This document shows positions 11,216 through 22,374 of a stretch of DNA of 64,000 bases, one piece after another. A program made the translations under genes and the position numbers. The stretch comes from Chlorocebus sabaeus (taxonomy: Eukaryota; Chordata; Mammalia; Primates; Cercopithecidae): positions 62,167,702 through 62,231,701 of the forward strand of contig NC_132927.1 in NCBI RefSeq assembly GCF_047675955.1, written 5' to 3'. The notes beneath the pieces are model-generated. The model ran no database searches, was not told the DNA's origin, and saw only the letters and a list, made by a program, of their open reading frames with translations. Position 1 is the first letter of the stretch. Every line of letters begins with the position of its first letter.

Positions 11216-11560
11216 CTATCCTACTCCTTCCTTTAACATGAAGGGCTAGAGAAGATTCTGATACACAAAATCTTTGTGATTATTTGAGCTCTTTAATTGG
11301 GGGTGGAGAAAAATGGTCAAATAAAAAGGTGTGGGAACATAAAAGTGGCTCAATGCTCCACAATAGAAAACTATTGTATTGACAGGAGTGTTTGAAAAAA
11401 AAAAAAAAAAAAATGTTCTGCAAGGTAGAACTATTTTTCATGACACCTATTTCTGCTTCCATAAATATTAGCACAATATTAGTAACCAAAAATCTTAATA
11501 TAATTATATATTTACCACCGAATCCTAAAATATGCCCACTATTTACTCACCCTCTATAAT
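11216..11560. other. Unassigned sequence with A19 homopolymer
   Basis: The only notable item is an uninterrupted A run at 11395-11413 with no recognisable element upstream and no duplicated flanks. Confidence 0.5.
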
Positions 11561-11573
11561 ACATGATTCTTTT

Positions 11574-12998
11574 TTTTTTTTTTAAATACTTTATATCCTG
11601 GGATACATGTGCACAACGTGCAGGTTTGTTACATATGTATACATGTGCCATGTTGGTGTGCTGCACCCATTAACTCATCATTTACATTAGGTATATCTCC
11701 TAATGCTATCCCTCCCCCCTCACCCCACCCCACAACAGGCCCCGGTGGGTGATGTTCCCCTTCCTGTGTTCAAGTGTTCTCATTGTTCAATTCCCACCTA
11801 TGAGTGAAAACATGCAGTGTTTGGTTTTCTGTTCTTGCAATAGTTTGCTGAGAATGATGGTTTCCAGCTGCATTCATGTCCCTACGAAGGACATGAACTC
11901 ATTCTTTTTTATGACTGCAGAGTATTCCATGGTGAATATGTGCCACATTTTCTTCATCCAGTCTGTCATTGATGGACATTTGAGTTGGTTCCAAGTCTTT
12001 GCTATTGTGAATAGTGCTGCAATAAGCATACGTGTGCATGTGTCTTTATAGCAGCATGATTTATAGTCTTTTGGGTATATACCCTGTAATGGGATGGCTG
12101 GGTTAAATGGTATTTCTAGTTCTAGATCCTTGAGGAAATGCCACACTGTCTTGCACAATGGTTGAACTAGTTTACAGTCCTACCAACAGTATAAAAGTGT
12201 TGCTATTTCTCCACATCCTCTCCAGCACTTGTTGTTTCCTGAGTTTTTAATGATTGCCATTCTAACTGGTGTGAAATTGTATCACATTGTGGTTTTGATT
12301 TGCATTTCTCTGATGGCGAGTGATGATGAGCATTTTTTCGTGTGTCTTTTGGCTGCATAAATGTCTTCTTTTGAGAAGTGTCTGTTCATATCCTTTGCCC
12401 ACTTTTTGATGGGGTTGTTTATTTTTTTCTTGTAAATTTGTTCGAGTTCTTTGTAGGTTCTGGATATTAGCCCTTTGTCAGATTAGTAGATTGCAAAAAT
12501 TTTCTCCCATTCTGTAGGTTGCCTGTTCACTCTGATGGTAGTTTCTTTTGCTGTGCAGAAGCTCTTTAGGTTAATTAGATCCCATTTGTCAATGTTGGCT
12601 TTTGGTGTTTTACCATGAAGTCCTTGCCCACGCCTATGTCCTGAATGGTATTGCCTAGATTTTCTTCTAGAGTTTTTATGGTTTAGGTCTACCATTTAAG
12701 TCTCTAATCCATCTTGAATTAATTTTTGTGCAAGGTGTAAGGAAGGAATCCGGTTTCAGCTTCCTACTTACGGCTAGCCAATTTTCCCAGCACCATTTAT
12801 TAAATAGGAAATCCTTTCCCCATTTCTTGTTTTTGTCAGGTTTGTCAAAGATCAGATGGTTGTAGTTGTATGGTATTATTTCTAAGGGCTCTGTTCTGTT
12901 CCATTGATCTATATCTCTGTTTTGGTACCAGTACCATGCTGTTTTGGTTACTGTAGCCTTGTAGTATAGTTTGAAGTCAGGTAGTGTGATGCCTCCAG
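11574..12998 (-). mobile_element. L1PA element, 5'-truncated, with 13-bp target-site duplication
   Basis: On the minus strand this reads from within ORF2, through the ORF2 stop and the L1PA 3' untranslated region (gggagggatagcattaggag, gtaacaaacctgcacgttgt), to an A tail (plus-strand T run just after 11570). The duplication ACATGATTCTTTT occurs at 11561-11573 and 12999-13011. The close match to young primate consensus suggests a catarrhine-age L1PA subfamily. The promoter and ORF1 are missing, so it cannot move on its own. Confidence 0.95.
11874..12998 (-). pseudogene. L1 ORF2 C-terminal remnant, broken
   Basis: Three minus-strand pieces (12676-13002, 12483-12695, 11874-12158) carry successive parts of the L1 ORF2 C-terminal region, including the cysteine/histidine-rich end. 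The frame shifts near 12680, a stop codon follows the IFAIY motif at about 12483, and there is further disruption before 12158. The N-terminal endonuclease and the catalytic core of the reverse transcriptase lie in the missing 5' part, so no enzyme could be made. Confidence 0.88.
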
Positions 12999-13011
12999 AC
13001 ATGATTCTTTT

Positions 13012-13589
13012 CTTCTGCCATCTTTTTCTACAGAGGTAAAATTTCTGTTAAAAGTCTATGACTTCTGGGTTGTGAAACCTGTAATCTTAGTATTCAAACT
13101 TACTTTATTTTCCTTACAAGTAATTCTGAGATCCTCAGTCAAGTCTTTCAAACACACAAAAATATAGCATCATCTAATTTTGTATTAATTCGGGAACATC
13201 ATGGCATCGACCTTTAACCTGAGGTGTTTAACAATGCTATTTTCACCACTGAATTGTCCAATAGTTGAGATTGCTTTCTATTGCACCCTCTTAACCTGCT
13301 TTGCTATCCTGGGAATATAAAGATGATAATAAAACAAATACTTTGTGGTGTCTGTGGAAGTAATCTTCATAGAACCCAGAAGAAAGCTCGCTGAGAAAGC
13401 CAAGGAGGCAAAGTTAATAAAGGCATAGTGAGAGGATGAACAAATGGAGGGAGTATGGAATAGAAAAATAATATTCGGTGGTAACAAGGAGAAAATTGAT
13501 CCTGTTCCACTCAAATGATGGGACAAGAACACACTTGTTACCTGTTCCTTAAATCGAACTTTCTTCTCTGATGATGAGACATGATGAGT
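13012..13589. other. Unassigned sequence
   Basis: No family recognised. The 130-codon minus-strand frame at 13278-13670 has no recognisable motif and runs into the neighbouring L2, so I treat it as chance. Confidence 0.5.
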
Positions 13590-14606
13590 AGGATGGGGAA
13601 AAATTAGATGGTTGAAATCAGGGAAGCAGTGTGGTTTGATCTGCTTTTTAAAAGGATCATTATACTGCATGGAGAACAGACAAAAGGAGAAAAAATAGAA
13701 GCTGGAAAATCAATAGGAAGCTATTGCAAAAGAAACATGAAACACAATCGTAGTTTGGATTAGGATGGTAGCAGAGGAGGTAGTAATAAGTACCAAGATA
13801 TAACATATATTTTAGAGTTTTAAACAGCAGAAGGTCCTATTTATTGAATGTGGGCATGAAAGAGAGCAGTTAAGGATGACTCAAGGTTTAAGGACTTAGC
13901 AGCTTAGTAAAGGTAGTGGTGTTCGTTGGGATAAGCAACACAGACAGAAATGCAAAGTTGGGAAGGGCTATCAAGTGTTATGTGCAGGACTCGTTGAGAT
14001 TGAGATGGCAACAAGACACTCAAATGGAGACATCATGGAGTCAGCAGAACATGAGCCAGTGTTTAAAGGAAAGGTTGAGCTGATGAGAGATATTGGGGGC
14101 CATTGGGATATTGATGATATTTAAGGACACAGGAGTATATGAGATCACCCAGTAAGACACTGAAAAAGAGCCAAGTTCTGAGGACAGAGTTCTGATTCTG
14201 AGTCATGCCGACATCTCTACATCAGAAAATTATGGGATTCAGCAAAGGATTCTGAAGAGGAGTAGGGTCAGAGGAAAACCAGGAGTGGAGAGTTTTCTAG
14301 AAGAGGAGTGGAGGAAGCATTCAATGGAGTGAAGAGTAAGCTGTGAGAAATGCTGCTGAGGTGAAAGCTAGGAACTGACTCTAGGAATTAACAATTTGGA
14401 TGTCATTTAGTGACTTTGATTAGAATGGACTTAAGGGAAAAAGGAGGTAAAAACGTAATTGAATATGACTGAGGGTATAGAAGGTGATGAGCTGGAGATG
14501 AGGACAAAGCAACTACTTTGGGGATTTTTGCTATAAAGTGAAGGGGAAGGAAAAGCAACAGGTAAAAATGATCAATTGTAACAAACCAACTCCAAATTAC
14601 CTCCAC
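13590..14606 (-). mobile_element. L2 LINE remnant including reverse-transcriptase region
   Basis: The minus strand follows L2 from the RT palm region (right end) to the 'ccttttaaaa...' region (left end). A short minus frame at 14403-14606 retains an L2-like segment ending SLKSILIKVTK. The YADD box position, about 14101-14112, now reads Tyr-Pro-Asn-Gly, so both catalytic aspartates are lost. It belongs to the same family and orientation as the L2 at 1-1535 but covers a partly different segment. Confidence 0.65.
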
Positions 14607-15939
14607 CTAGGCATGGAGTTTTGGAGCAACAATTAAATTATTTTAGGTCTCTGTTCAAATTTTACTTCAGTCTATTAAGCCTTTTTCAGTGAATACAATT
14701 GACAATTTATTTTCAATCATAAGAAATCATATATATTTTGTACTTCAATATGAGACACACAAAATTTTAGGACTTGAAATGGCTTTAAATATATCTTATC
14801 TGCAAAAATACACAAAATAAGGCAAAGCTATTTTCAGTTTCTTGCTTTTGGTCATCCTGAAAATCTCTGAACGGATACCAGTACTGAGACTTGGCAAGTC
14901 TTTTTCTTGTCAAATACTCAAGTACTGTTTTCAGAGTCATAATTTTAAATTTGGAGCTAATAAAATAAATGTTTAAGTGCTTTCTTTTGTTAACCAAAAA
15001 CAAGTTTGAATTCCCTGATAAGCGTTGTGTCTATTCTTTGTTCTTGCTTAAAATATTAATTATTTTGCTTGTATGTATATTAATAATGATCATCTATCTA
15101 TTGATCTGTTAAACATACTGTATATCACTTAAGTCAAGTGTCTAGCATCTTCTGTTTTTTTCATCGTGCCCAGAACATCTCTTACTTAAGAATTTTTCAA
15201 TAATTATTTCTAATGCCATATTTAAAACCCTCTTAAAATGAATGATTACAACTTTCACTGTGTAGTTGTCAAGACATAGAACTGTCTTTGAACTAAAAGC
15301 ATTTATTATCTTTAAATCTCTCCACTTTATGTTATGCTTATTCTAGAAAACAAATTACTTTGAAACTTGCCTAATTTTTAAAAAATTGTAGTCTAAAGGT
15401 TGCATGTTGATGGAAGATAGCTACAATAAGTTTGTAAAGAGGTTGAAAATGTTATTTTAGACAGGTGGGTCCTAAGTTTTTTTTTTTTGTTGTTGTTATT
15501 TTGCTTCTGAATTACAAATACTATTGTGATGCTTTTGGATAATATGAACTATAAGCTACTTTCATTTATCTCATTATTGATAGAGTGTATTTCTCCCAAA
15601 ATAGTCAAGCTTATGATCAAAACAGTACAACTTGAATTGTCACAACTTGGAACACCTTTTAAGTAACACCTGCAAAAAACTTGTGACAATGAAAATTTTG
15701 AACACACTGACCTATCATTTGGAGAACTCATTTAACAGATTCATTTACCAAACTGGAATGACATGATCTGTTAGGCTGTGACTATATAACAACACAAAGT
15801 TCAGGCCACTAGGGTTTGAAAAAGAATTCAGCCATTTTATTGAAGTAGTCACTTTAACAGCTAAGTGCTTTCCATGGGATTAGGTAGCATATTTATTTAA
15901 GAAGAATACTGTATCAATTTCATTATGTTTCAGGACCAC
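14607..15939. other. Unassigned sequence
   Basis: AT-rich, with a T10 plus (GTT)n tract near 15478-15500. No gene or repeat family recognised. Confidence 0.5.
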
Positions 15940-16078
15940 TTCTAAGCACTTTACAAAGATTAATTCATTTAATCTTCATCGTGATTCTAGGATCCTGGTA
16001 ATATGAGTATCCCAATTAATTTGTTTTAGGTCACATAATCAGCGATGCAATACAGATTCAAATCCAGATAGAGATGCC
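15940..16078 (-). mobile_element. MIR fragment, minus strand
   Basis: The run ccacttctaagcactttaca, then a 'ttaattcatttaatcttcat' block, and later tttaggtcacataatcagcg and attcaaatccag, matches reversed MIR (ctaagcgctttaca...catttaatcctca...ggtcacacagc...attcgaaccc). Confidence 0.75.
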
Positions 16079-16129
16079 CCACAATGCCTGTAGACATTCA
16101 CCATGTGGGCTGTCTCCCCATGGCTAGAT

Positions 16130-16345
16130 AAAGCTGTATGTTTTATAGTGTGGGCTTCCGAGCCGAAAAGCCTGGGTTCAAATCCCCTATGTGCTGTTAT
16201 TAGCCTTGGGATTGTATGTAAGTTACTAAATCTCCCTGTGCTTCAGTTTCCTCATCTGTAAAATAAATATTAATATTAATATATGTAAAACAATGGACTA
16301 TTAATTAACATGTAGGCAGTATTTATTGATCAGTGTTTTTGTTAC
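16130..16345 (+). mobile_element. MIR, plus strand
   Basis: A good MIR core: aaaagcctgggttcaaatcc, then the 'agttactaaatctccctgtgcttc' block, then agtttcctcatctgtaaaat. It lies about 50 bases from the oppositely oriented MIR at 15940-16078, so the pair forms an imperfect inverted arrangement. Confidence 0.8.
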
Positions 16346-16939
16346 CTAATATTTGGCTTTAGGTTAAAAAATAATAAATGATTAAATAATTGAATTTTCA
16401 AGTCTGAGTTTTGATTTCACATATAAATGGATAAGAGAGAATTGTGTCGGGAAGTTTATAGTTCAACTTTGTGAGAGTGACATCACATTTCTTGATTTTT
16501 AGAAGGGAGTATACAGATAATTAGCTTTTTCTAATACCTCCCAATTTTTAAGGCCTATTTCTTTTTTCTTCAGGACAATGATGAATCTAGAACATCTAGA
16601 CAGCCAACTCACAGGTGACATCAGTACCTGTGGAAAGCCAGACTCCCTGGATAATTCAGAATCTAACTGTAGCCTAATGAAAGTGCAGTTTTCTTGTGTT
16701 CTGGGATTTAACGATCCCATTCCCAAGGTCAGTGGATCTCCTTTGAGGTTACTAGCTAACCCTGTCATGATCCTTGTCAGCTTTCCATACTCATCAGCAT
16801 ATATGCATATTTATAATGCATTTTAATGCATCCTTCGAATGAATTCATGCATTTACTCAACTTCCCATTTGCAGGACCTTTCTCTGATGAAGTGTCATGG
16901 AAGTCCTTCAAATCAAGGGCAGGCTGGGGCAGAGGTGTA
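16346..16939. other. Unassigned sequence
   Basis: No family recognised. The opposite-strand frames at 16499-16768 and 16578-16826 overlap each other and lack motifs. Confidence 0.5.
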
Positions 16940-17285
16940 CATAGCACGAGATTTAAAGTCTGGGCTTTATTTCAAAGTTAGGTAAAGGGGAGCTAGTGAA
17001 GATTTCAGAGAGGACATATCTGGCCTTTCTTGTGCAAAATCTTGGGGGTGAGACGACAGACAGGGAATCAGGCTGACGGTGATGCAAAAGTGATAAATGT
17101 GGGATGGTGGTAGTGGTAGTAAAGGTTTCCCATTGGGTGGATGTAGGTTCTGAGCCAGAGAAGGTGGTGGCACTTTGTCAACTAAGACTGAGTTGGAGGA
17201 AGAAAAGAACAGAATTCACACCTCAGGTGTGAAGGGAGAGGAGGAAAAGTCAGTGTGTGAGGTGTTTCATTATCGGGGCAGGAGG
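16940..17285 (-). mobile_element. L2 fragment, minus strand
   Basis: The blocks 'tttatttcaaagttaggtaaaggggagctag', 'gatggtggtagtggtagtaaagg' and gggtggatgtaggttctgag line up with reversed L2, in the same part as 13640-13860. Diverged. It carries the T-box-like palindrome described separately. Confidence 0.55.
17215..17233. promoter_or_regulatory. Candidate T-box palindrome
   Basis: TTCACACCTCAGGTGTGAA holds two perfect T-half sites (TCACACCT and AGGTGTGA) facing each other with one base between them. Brachyury and other T-box factors bind the inverted pair. The same bases also contain paired CACCT/AGGTG boxes of the ZEB type. The sequence shows only the motif; binding and function are inference. 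Confidence 0.4.
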
Positions 17286-17294
17286 CAAAGGTGA

Positions 17295-17366
17295 CTATAT
17301 GTATATATACACACACACACTATATATATCCATATATACACATGTATACATATATAATAAAATATG
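17295..17366. repeat. AT/AC-rich microsatellite
   Basis: A compound, interrupted (TA)n-(CA)n-(TATACA)n tract. Likely length-variable. Confidence 0.85.
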
Positions 17367-17698
17367 TTTGAATTTATATGAATATATGTATGTTTATATA
17401 TTTCAAGTAAAAGTAGAACATTGGATATTATGCACACAATGTGAGTCATCTAGTCCTTAAAGTATACTTAATACAAAAATTCTTGAGCTGTCACTGTTTG
17501 GAGTTATATTTACCTCCTTTTCTGAAACTAACCTCTAGAACTCTACCTGGATTAAGTTTTAAATCTTATAATTAACTTTAAGATAAATCAATATTCAAAA
17601 TACCTGAAGGTACACTTCTTTTGTAACTTAAGGTATAATACATCTCTATGAGTTTGCTACTGCCTCATCATACACACCTTAAAAAATTGTTCAACTTT

Positions 17699-17975
17699 GG
17701 GCCAGGCAGGGTGGCTCACACCTGTAATCCCAGCGATTTGGGAGACTGAGGTGGGTGGATTGCTTCAGCTAAGGTGTCCTAGACCAGCCCGGCCATTATA
17801 GGGCAACCTCATCTGTAAACAAATACAAAAAGTAGCCACACGTGGTGGTGTGCACCTGTAGTCCCAGCTACTCAGGAGGCTAAGGTAGGAGGATTTCTTG
17901 AGCCGGGGAGATGGAGGTTGTGGTGAGCCAAGATCATGCCACTATGATAGAGCAAGATTCTGTCTTTAAAAAAAA
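17699..17975 (+). mobile_element. Old Alu (AluJ or early S), deleted near the 3' end
   Basis: Both arms are recognisable (ggccaggcagggtggctcac, gtagtcccagctactcagg) but the usual 'gcactccagcctgggtgac' segment is missing before agcaagattctgtcttt. The flanks AAATTGTTCAACTT and AAACTGCCCAACTT are a decayed target duplication. Divergence indicates an old copy. Confidence 0.88.
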
Positions 17976-18344
17976 CTGCCCAACTTCGTAACTTACCATT
18001 TTATCTTCACATTTCAGAAAAACTTTACTCTCAACTGGTTTTTAAGGCTCTTCAGTTTATGGAATATTTTTCCTTGAACTATGCCTTACTTCAAATTTAC
18101 CTTCAGTACTAATATCTTTGCAACAATGAAACATTTACATACAGACACCAAATTATGGACTGCCCTAGCCAAATTAGTACGTCATAAATTGTCTTCAGGA
18201 TCAACTGGGGCAGCCCAGTACTATTATTATTTCTCTTCTTTAGCTGGACATAGTGAGAGATTTATTGAAAACGAGATTTTTTCAGAAGTCAGTTTCTTTT
18301 CTCAATAGATACAAAATCAATACATTTGAGCCCATTCCTTTTTC

Positions 18345-18485
18345 TAAAATCAGTTTAACAAGCATATATTAAACATCGGCTGATAACACACACAATTGTG
18401 CACAACATCTGATAGACATATGAAAATACTAATTTGAGTAAAACATGAACTCCGTCTTCCAAGAACTTAAAATCTTTTCGGAGAG
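18345..18485 (-). mobile_element. Probable L2 3' terminus
   Basis: The line aacaagcatatattaaacat and then 'aactccgtcttccaagaacttaaaatc' resemble the reversed L2 end (aacaaatatttattgag...cctgccctcaaggagcttaca). Weak, with soft edges. Confidence 0.45.
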
Positions 18486-18880
18486 TTTGCTGCAGTATGA
18501 TACAAGGAAGTAGGACATTTTCTCAATGAAATACAAACATTAGATTGAATAACGACTGAGCAGATTTCTGACTTTGGGAATTACATATGAAAAGTGACTC
18601 TGGCTCCTAAGAGAATAAAAGGTTTGAAGGTTCAGACAAATGTTACTTGCCATGCAAGCCTTTCACATTATAGGCTGAAAATGAATGCTCCTGAAAGAAA
18701 GAAAAAGAGGCAGGTAGGGAAAGAAGAATAGCATTACAAGGGCAAGAAGGGTAGAAGTTGGGGGTCATGAACTTAGAGAGAGCTGAGCTTCAGGTTGCTG
18801 CTGTTGTTGTTATTCGTATTATTAATAGTTTGGTCTGCTGTTTGAGATAGGATTGATTTTCTGTTCTAAATAAAATTCCC

Positions 18881-19059
18881 AGCTAGGTGCAGTGGCTCAT
18901 ACTTGTCATCCCAGTACTTTGGCAGACCAAGGCGGGAGGATCGGTTGAGCCCAGGAGGTCGAGGTTGCAGTGAGTTATGATGGCACGACTACACTCAAGC
19001 CTAGGTGTCAGCGAGACCCTGTCTCTAAATAAAAAAAATTAAAATTAAAATTAAAAAAT
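18881..19059 (+). mobile_element. Short Alu or FRAM-like monomer
   Basis: It starts agctaggtgcagtggctcat. After 'gagcccaggaggtcgaggttgcag' it passes directly into the 3' part of a right arm (tgagttatgatggcacg, actcaagcctaggtg), so it is either an internally deleted old Alu or a fossil monomer. An A/T-rich tail follows. TAAATAAAATTCC at 18867-18879 and TAAATACAATTCC at 19060-19072 form a 13-bp duplication with one mismatch. Confidence 0.82.
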
Positions 19060-19072
19060 TAAATACAATTCC

Positions 19073-20583
19073 TCCTGGGATCAGCATAGAGCTGATATTT
19101 TCTTTGTTGTTTCAAATAAAATTCCTCACGGAATCAGCAGGTCCCCGTGTATTTAGAACATAAAATTCCTGAAGCCAGGATCCCACACCAAGCTCTCTCA
19201 CCTGCCGGAGACTGGAGTCCTCCATTCCCTATGCTGGAAGCACATTCCCTTTGCCTCGTTCTGATTTTACCTTTATATGGCCAATGGATTGCTCACAGGC
19301 TCCCTATATCCTGTGTGGGTAATTTTATTTTTCTGCTTTCCTTGTTAACCTTATTTTGGTAAGTCATCCTTAAAATTCCCATTGGTTGTCTCCAGCTTCC
19401 TTGAAACATACAGCAAACGCTGGATGTAACTTGATTCACAATTTAACCAATTTCAGAGCTGAGTCTTGACTTCTAGTTAGTCAGAGTGTATAAGATATTT
19501 TTATATATCCTGAAGCCTAATGACACAAAAAATAAAGCTTTAAAAAAAGCGTTATGTATGCACCCAGACTCAAGCCCTGTACTGGGGTCCTGTGGTCCCT
19601 AATTCCCATAAGTGAGAGCAAACGGGAACGGGTTCTGGCTCTGTAGTCTTACTGCATTACCTTCAGTGCAGTTGGAGGAGGTATCTTTACTCCTCAGAAG
19701 TCATTTGGCCAAACTCTAATTAATACTTCACCTAATCTTCTAGTAATACCACTAATTGTTCACAAACCAGCAATTTAATCAACACACTGCTAACAGGCAA
19801 GGTTTTTTTTTCCTTTCCACTTTTTTTGTGTCTGACACAGTGTGAACTTAGGCAAGTATGTCCCAATTGCTTTGTTTCCATGTAATTTAACAGCACGACA
19901 TTATTTTCTCATAAGAGGTGCTTTGAATTTTTACTGCTAATGAATAAATTAACTAAAAAAGGTTAATCTGCCTACATGTTTATGAAACATTATGCAAATC
20001 ATTCTCCAAAAGGTTTAATGGTAATTGAAAGCAATTGAAAACCATGGTACATTTCCCCCAATTTTCATTTATTCTTTTTTTAAGTATACAGATTACACAG
20101 ATTTTTACATTTTACAGATGTGTATGTCGAGGGGTTTTTGTGAGTCTCTGGCATCATCCCTGAAGGTTAAGCGTGTTAATGAAAGCAAGTGGGGCCTCCA
20201 TTTTTTGCTCAGGAATGGAATGGACTTTGATAATGAATTTCAAAGCAAAGCCGTAAATATGAAAAGAATTGGTGTGATTAATATTATTACAGTGCACAGC
20301 AAAGGAAGTGATTATGTTGAGACTCTCAATGTAAAGCTTTGACAAAATGGTTCTTACATCAAGTTCAAGTTCATAACCTGCTATTCACTTTGGAGGTATT
20401 TTCCGTGAATGGCACAGGTGTGGAAATCTGAAAAGAGTGGATTACTAAGTATGAACGTGAGCGTCACTTTGCGAAGAAACTTTTGCCTAAATAAAGACCT
20501 GTTTTCCTCATCTCACCCACTTCTCTCCTGTAGGGAGGGTGGGCTGACTCATATGCTGATAAGGGCAATTTTAGAAAGGAAAA
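19073..20583. other. Unassigned sequence with a short near-direct repeat
   Basis: A block of about 26 bp at 19061-19086 (aaatacaattcctcctggga, then tcagca) recurs imperfectly at about 19115-19140 (aaataaaattcctcacggaa, then tcagca). AATAAA followed by a short A run occurs near 19531-19546. No family or gene recognised. The 105-codon frame at 20025-20342 has no motif. Confidence 0.5.
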
Positions 20584-20650
20584 TGTGCATGTCTCTGTGC
20601 ATGTGTGTGTATGTGTGTATGTGTGTGTGTGGGTGTGTGCATGTATGTGT
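20584..20650. repeat. (TG)n microsatellite
   Basis: An interrupted TG/TATG run of roughly 65 bases. It is alternating purine-pyrimidine and likely polymorphic. The cysteine/valine-rich frame across it is its translation, not a protein. Confidence 0.92.
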
Positions 20651-20791
20651 TCAGAAATAGCAAAAGGCATGCATTGGGGATTACATCCTAAAAAAATTTT
20701 CCTACTTGATCCTGAAAGTCTGCACTGAGAATCTGAAGCTATGAATAAGCTGATGAACCTCTGTCACAATTTTTTAAAAATATATTACATA

Positions 20792-21060
20792 GACCGGGCA
20801 TGGTGGCTCATGCTTGTAAACCCAGCACTTTGGGAGGCCAAGGTGGGCGTATCACGAGGTCAGGAGTTCGAGACCAGCACGACCAACATGGTGAAACCCC
20901 CTCTCTACCAAAAATACAAAAATTAGCTGGGTGTGGTGGCATAGGCCTGTAATCCCAGCTACTCAAGGCAGGAATATCGCTTGAACCTGGGAGGCGGAGG
21001 TTGCAGTGAGCCAAGATCGCGCCACTGCACTCCAGCCTGGGTGACAGGGCAACACTCGGT

Positions 21061-21089
<29 letters not shown>
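20792..21089 (+). mobile_element. AluS-type element with A tail of about 26
   Basis: A full dimeric Alu (gaccgggcatggtggctcat to ctcggtctc) with a long pure A tail at about 21065-21089. The right arm has a short deletion at 'gctactcaaggcagg'. It lies about 10 bases upstream of the hAT-like element at 21100. No clear target duplication found. The minus-strand frame 20808-21137 is an Alu antisense pseudo-ORF. Confidence 0.93.
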
Positions 21090-21091
<2 letters not shown>

Positions 21092-21099
21092 GGATAAAA

Positions 21100-21185
21100 C
21101 TGTGATTCTCAAACTTTTCAGTCTTGAGACTTTTCACATACTTAAAAGTTAATGGGGACCCTAAATATTTAACAATGCGCTCTCT
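21100..21185 (+). mobile_element. hAT (MER1/Charlie-type) element, 5' terminal fragment
   Basis: The start ctgtgattctcaaacttttc is a typical Charlie-group inverted terminus (CAGTGNTTCTCAAAC). It is followed by agtcttgagacttttcacat and 'aatggggaccctaaat', as in elements whose ends read 'ggtctcaggaccccttt'. It appears to continue at 22375 after about 1.2 kb of other DNA. Name uncertain. Confidence 0.5.
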
Positions 21186-22374
21186 AGGAAGAAAGAAAAA
21201 GACTGATATGTAGCATTTGCCTATCTGTACTTAAAATAGGGCTATAATGACAGACTTCGAGCCACCAGCTTGAGGGTACTGAACTAGAAATTGTGAAGAG
21301 ATTCACACAATCAGCTCTACCAGCTAGCGTGGGCTGGTTCCAATATAATAATACAACTCTTCCCATATTATAAGCTAAAATGAACAAATGTTAGAATATT
21401 TATTCCTGTACTCATCTGAGAAGCCTAGCACAAAACGGAAGAGAGAGTCCTCTGTCCAAAAAGCAGAAAAATATATTAAAGCTACTAAAATCAAGACTCC
21501 TCTTTCCTTTTGTGGTTATTTTTCTTTTGAATTTGCCATTTAATGTCATTATAAGTAAGGGAAAATGAATTTTGCCATTCATCTTTATGTTGTGCAATGT
21601 CAGTTTTAAATGCCAATAAAAGAATAAGTGTAATTGTACAATGTATATTTCATAGCTCATATGTACATATATATTTCATTCTTACCAGAACAGCAGAAAC
21701 AGCACAAAACTAACTCATAACTGTTTTTATTTTACCTCTTGATATTTTACCAACATTCTCTATCTTTGCCTTACTGATTTGTAAGTAAGTATTGAAAGGA
21801 AAAGAAATTACCCTTTCTTTTGTATTCCTTTTGTGTCATCATTTTAGTATAAGTGGTTAACACAGGGACAGAATAGAAGTAACAAAGGATGTGGTGAGGC
21901 TCTTTGGCTATTAGTGTTTCGTAAAATGTTACTGTCTTTTGTCTGCATTTAAAGGAAACTCTGGTTGAAAGAGAAATCCTGTCCTCTTAGGGAAGTCACT
22001 GATAGATCTCCCACCCCGCAACACCAGTCTTAGTCTTAGATGTAGTTAGCTTGTCTTGAACTTGCCTTGAAACTAATTGCATCTCAATGCATTTTGGGTC
22101 TACCAGAGCTCTGTTCTCAGGGGCATTGTGAATGCTCTGTAGCAACAGAATTGCAAGGAATGGTGAACATGTGTACTGTGTGTATGTCCTCTGCTCAGGC
22201 ACATGCTTTATTTTCCTATTGGACTTCACTTATAAAACACAAATTCAAAGACAAAAGTAAGAATTTCAAGATGGCGACACGAGAGCATTAAACAAAGCGT
22301 GCACCCTTTCTTAGTACAGGGTCGTCTGCCCCTTCCCTGGCTGCACACCTATGAAGTCAGCCCTGAAAATCGCA
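21186..22374. other. Unassigned DNA inside the hAT-like element
   Basis: This stretch separates the two parts of the hAT-like element and is presumably a later insertion or a poorly conserved interior. The part near 22240-22370 looks vaguely like an old repeat I cannot name. It contains a YY1-like site at 22268-22278. No coding frame of note. Confidence 0.4.
22268..22278 (+). promoter_or_regulatory. Candidate YY1 site
   Basis: AAGATGGCGAC differs by one base from the YY1 consensus AAGATGGCGGC. It is CpG-containing, which is uncommon in this CpG-poor window. Motif only; occupancy is unknown. Confidence 0.3.
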
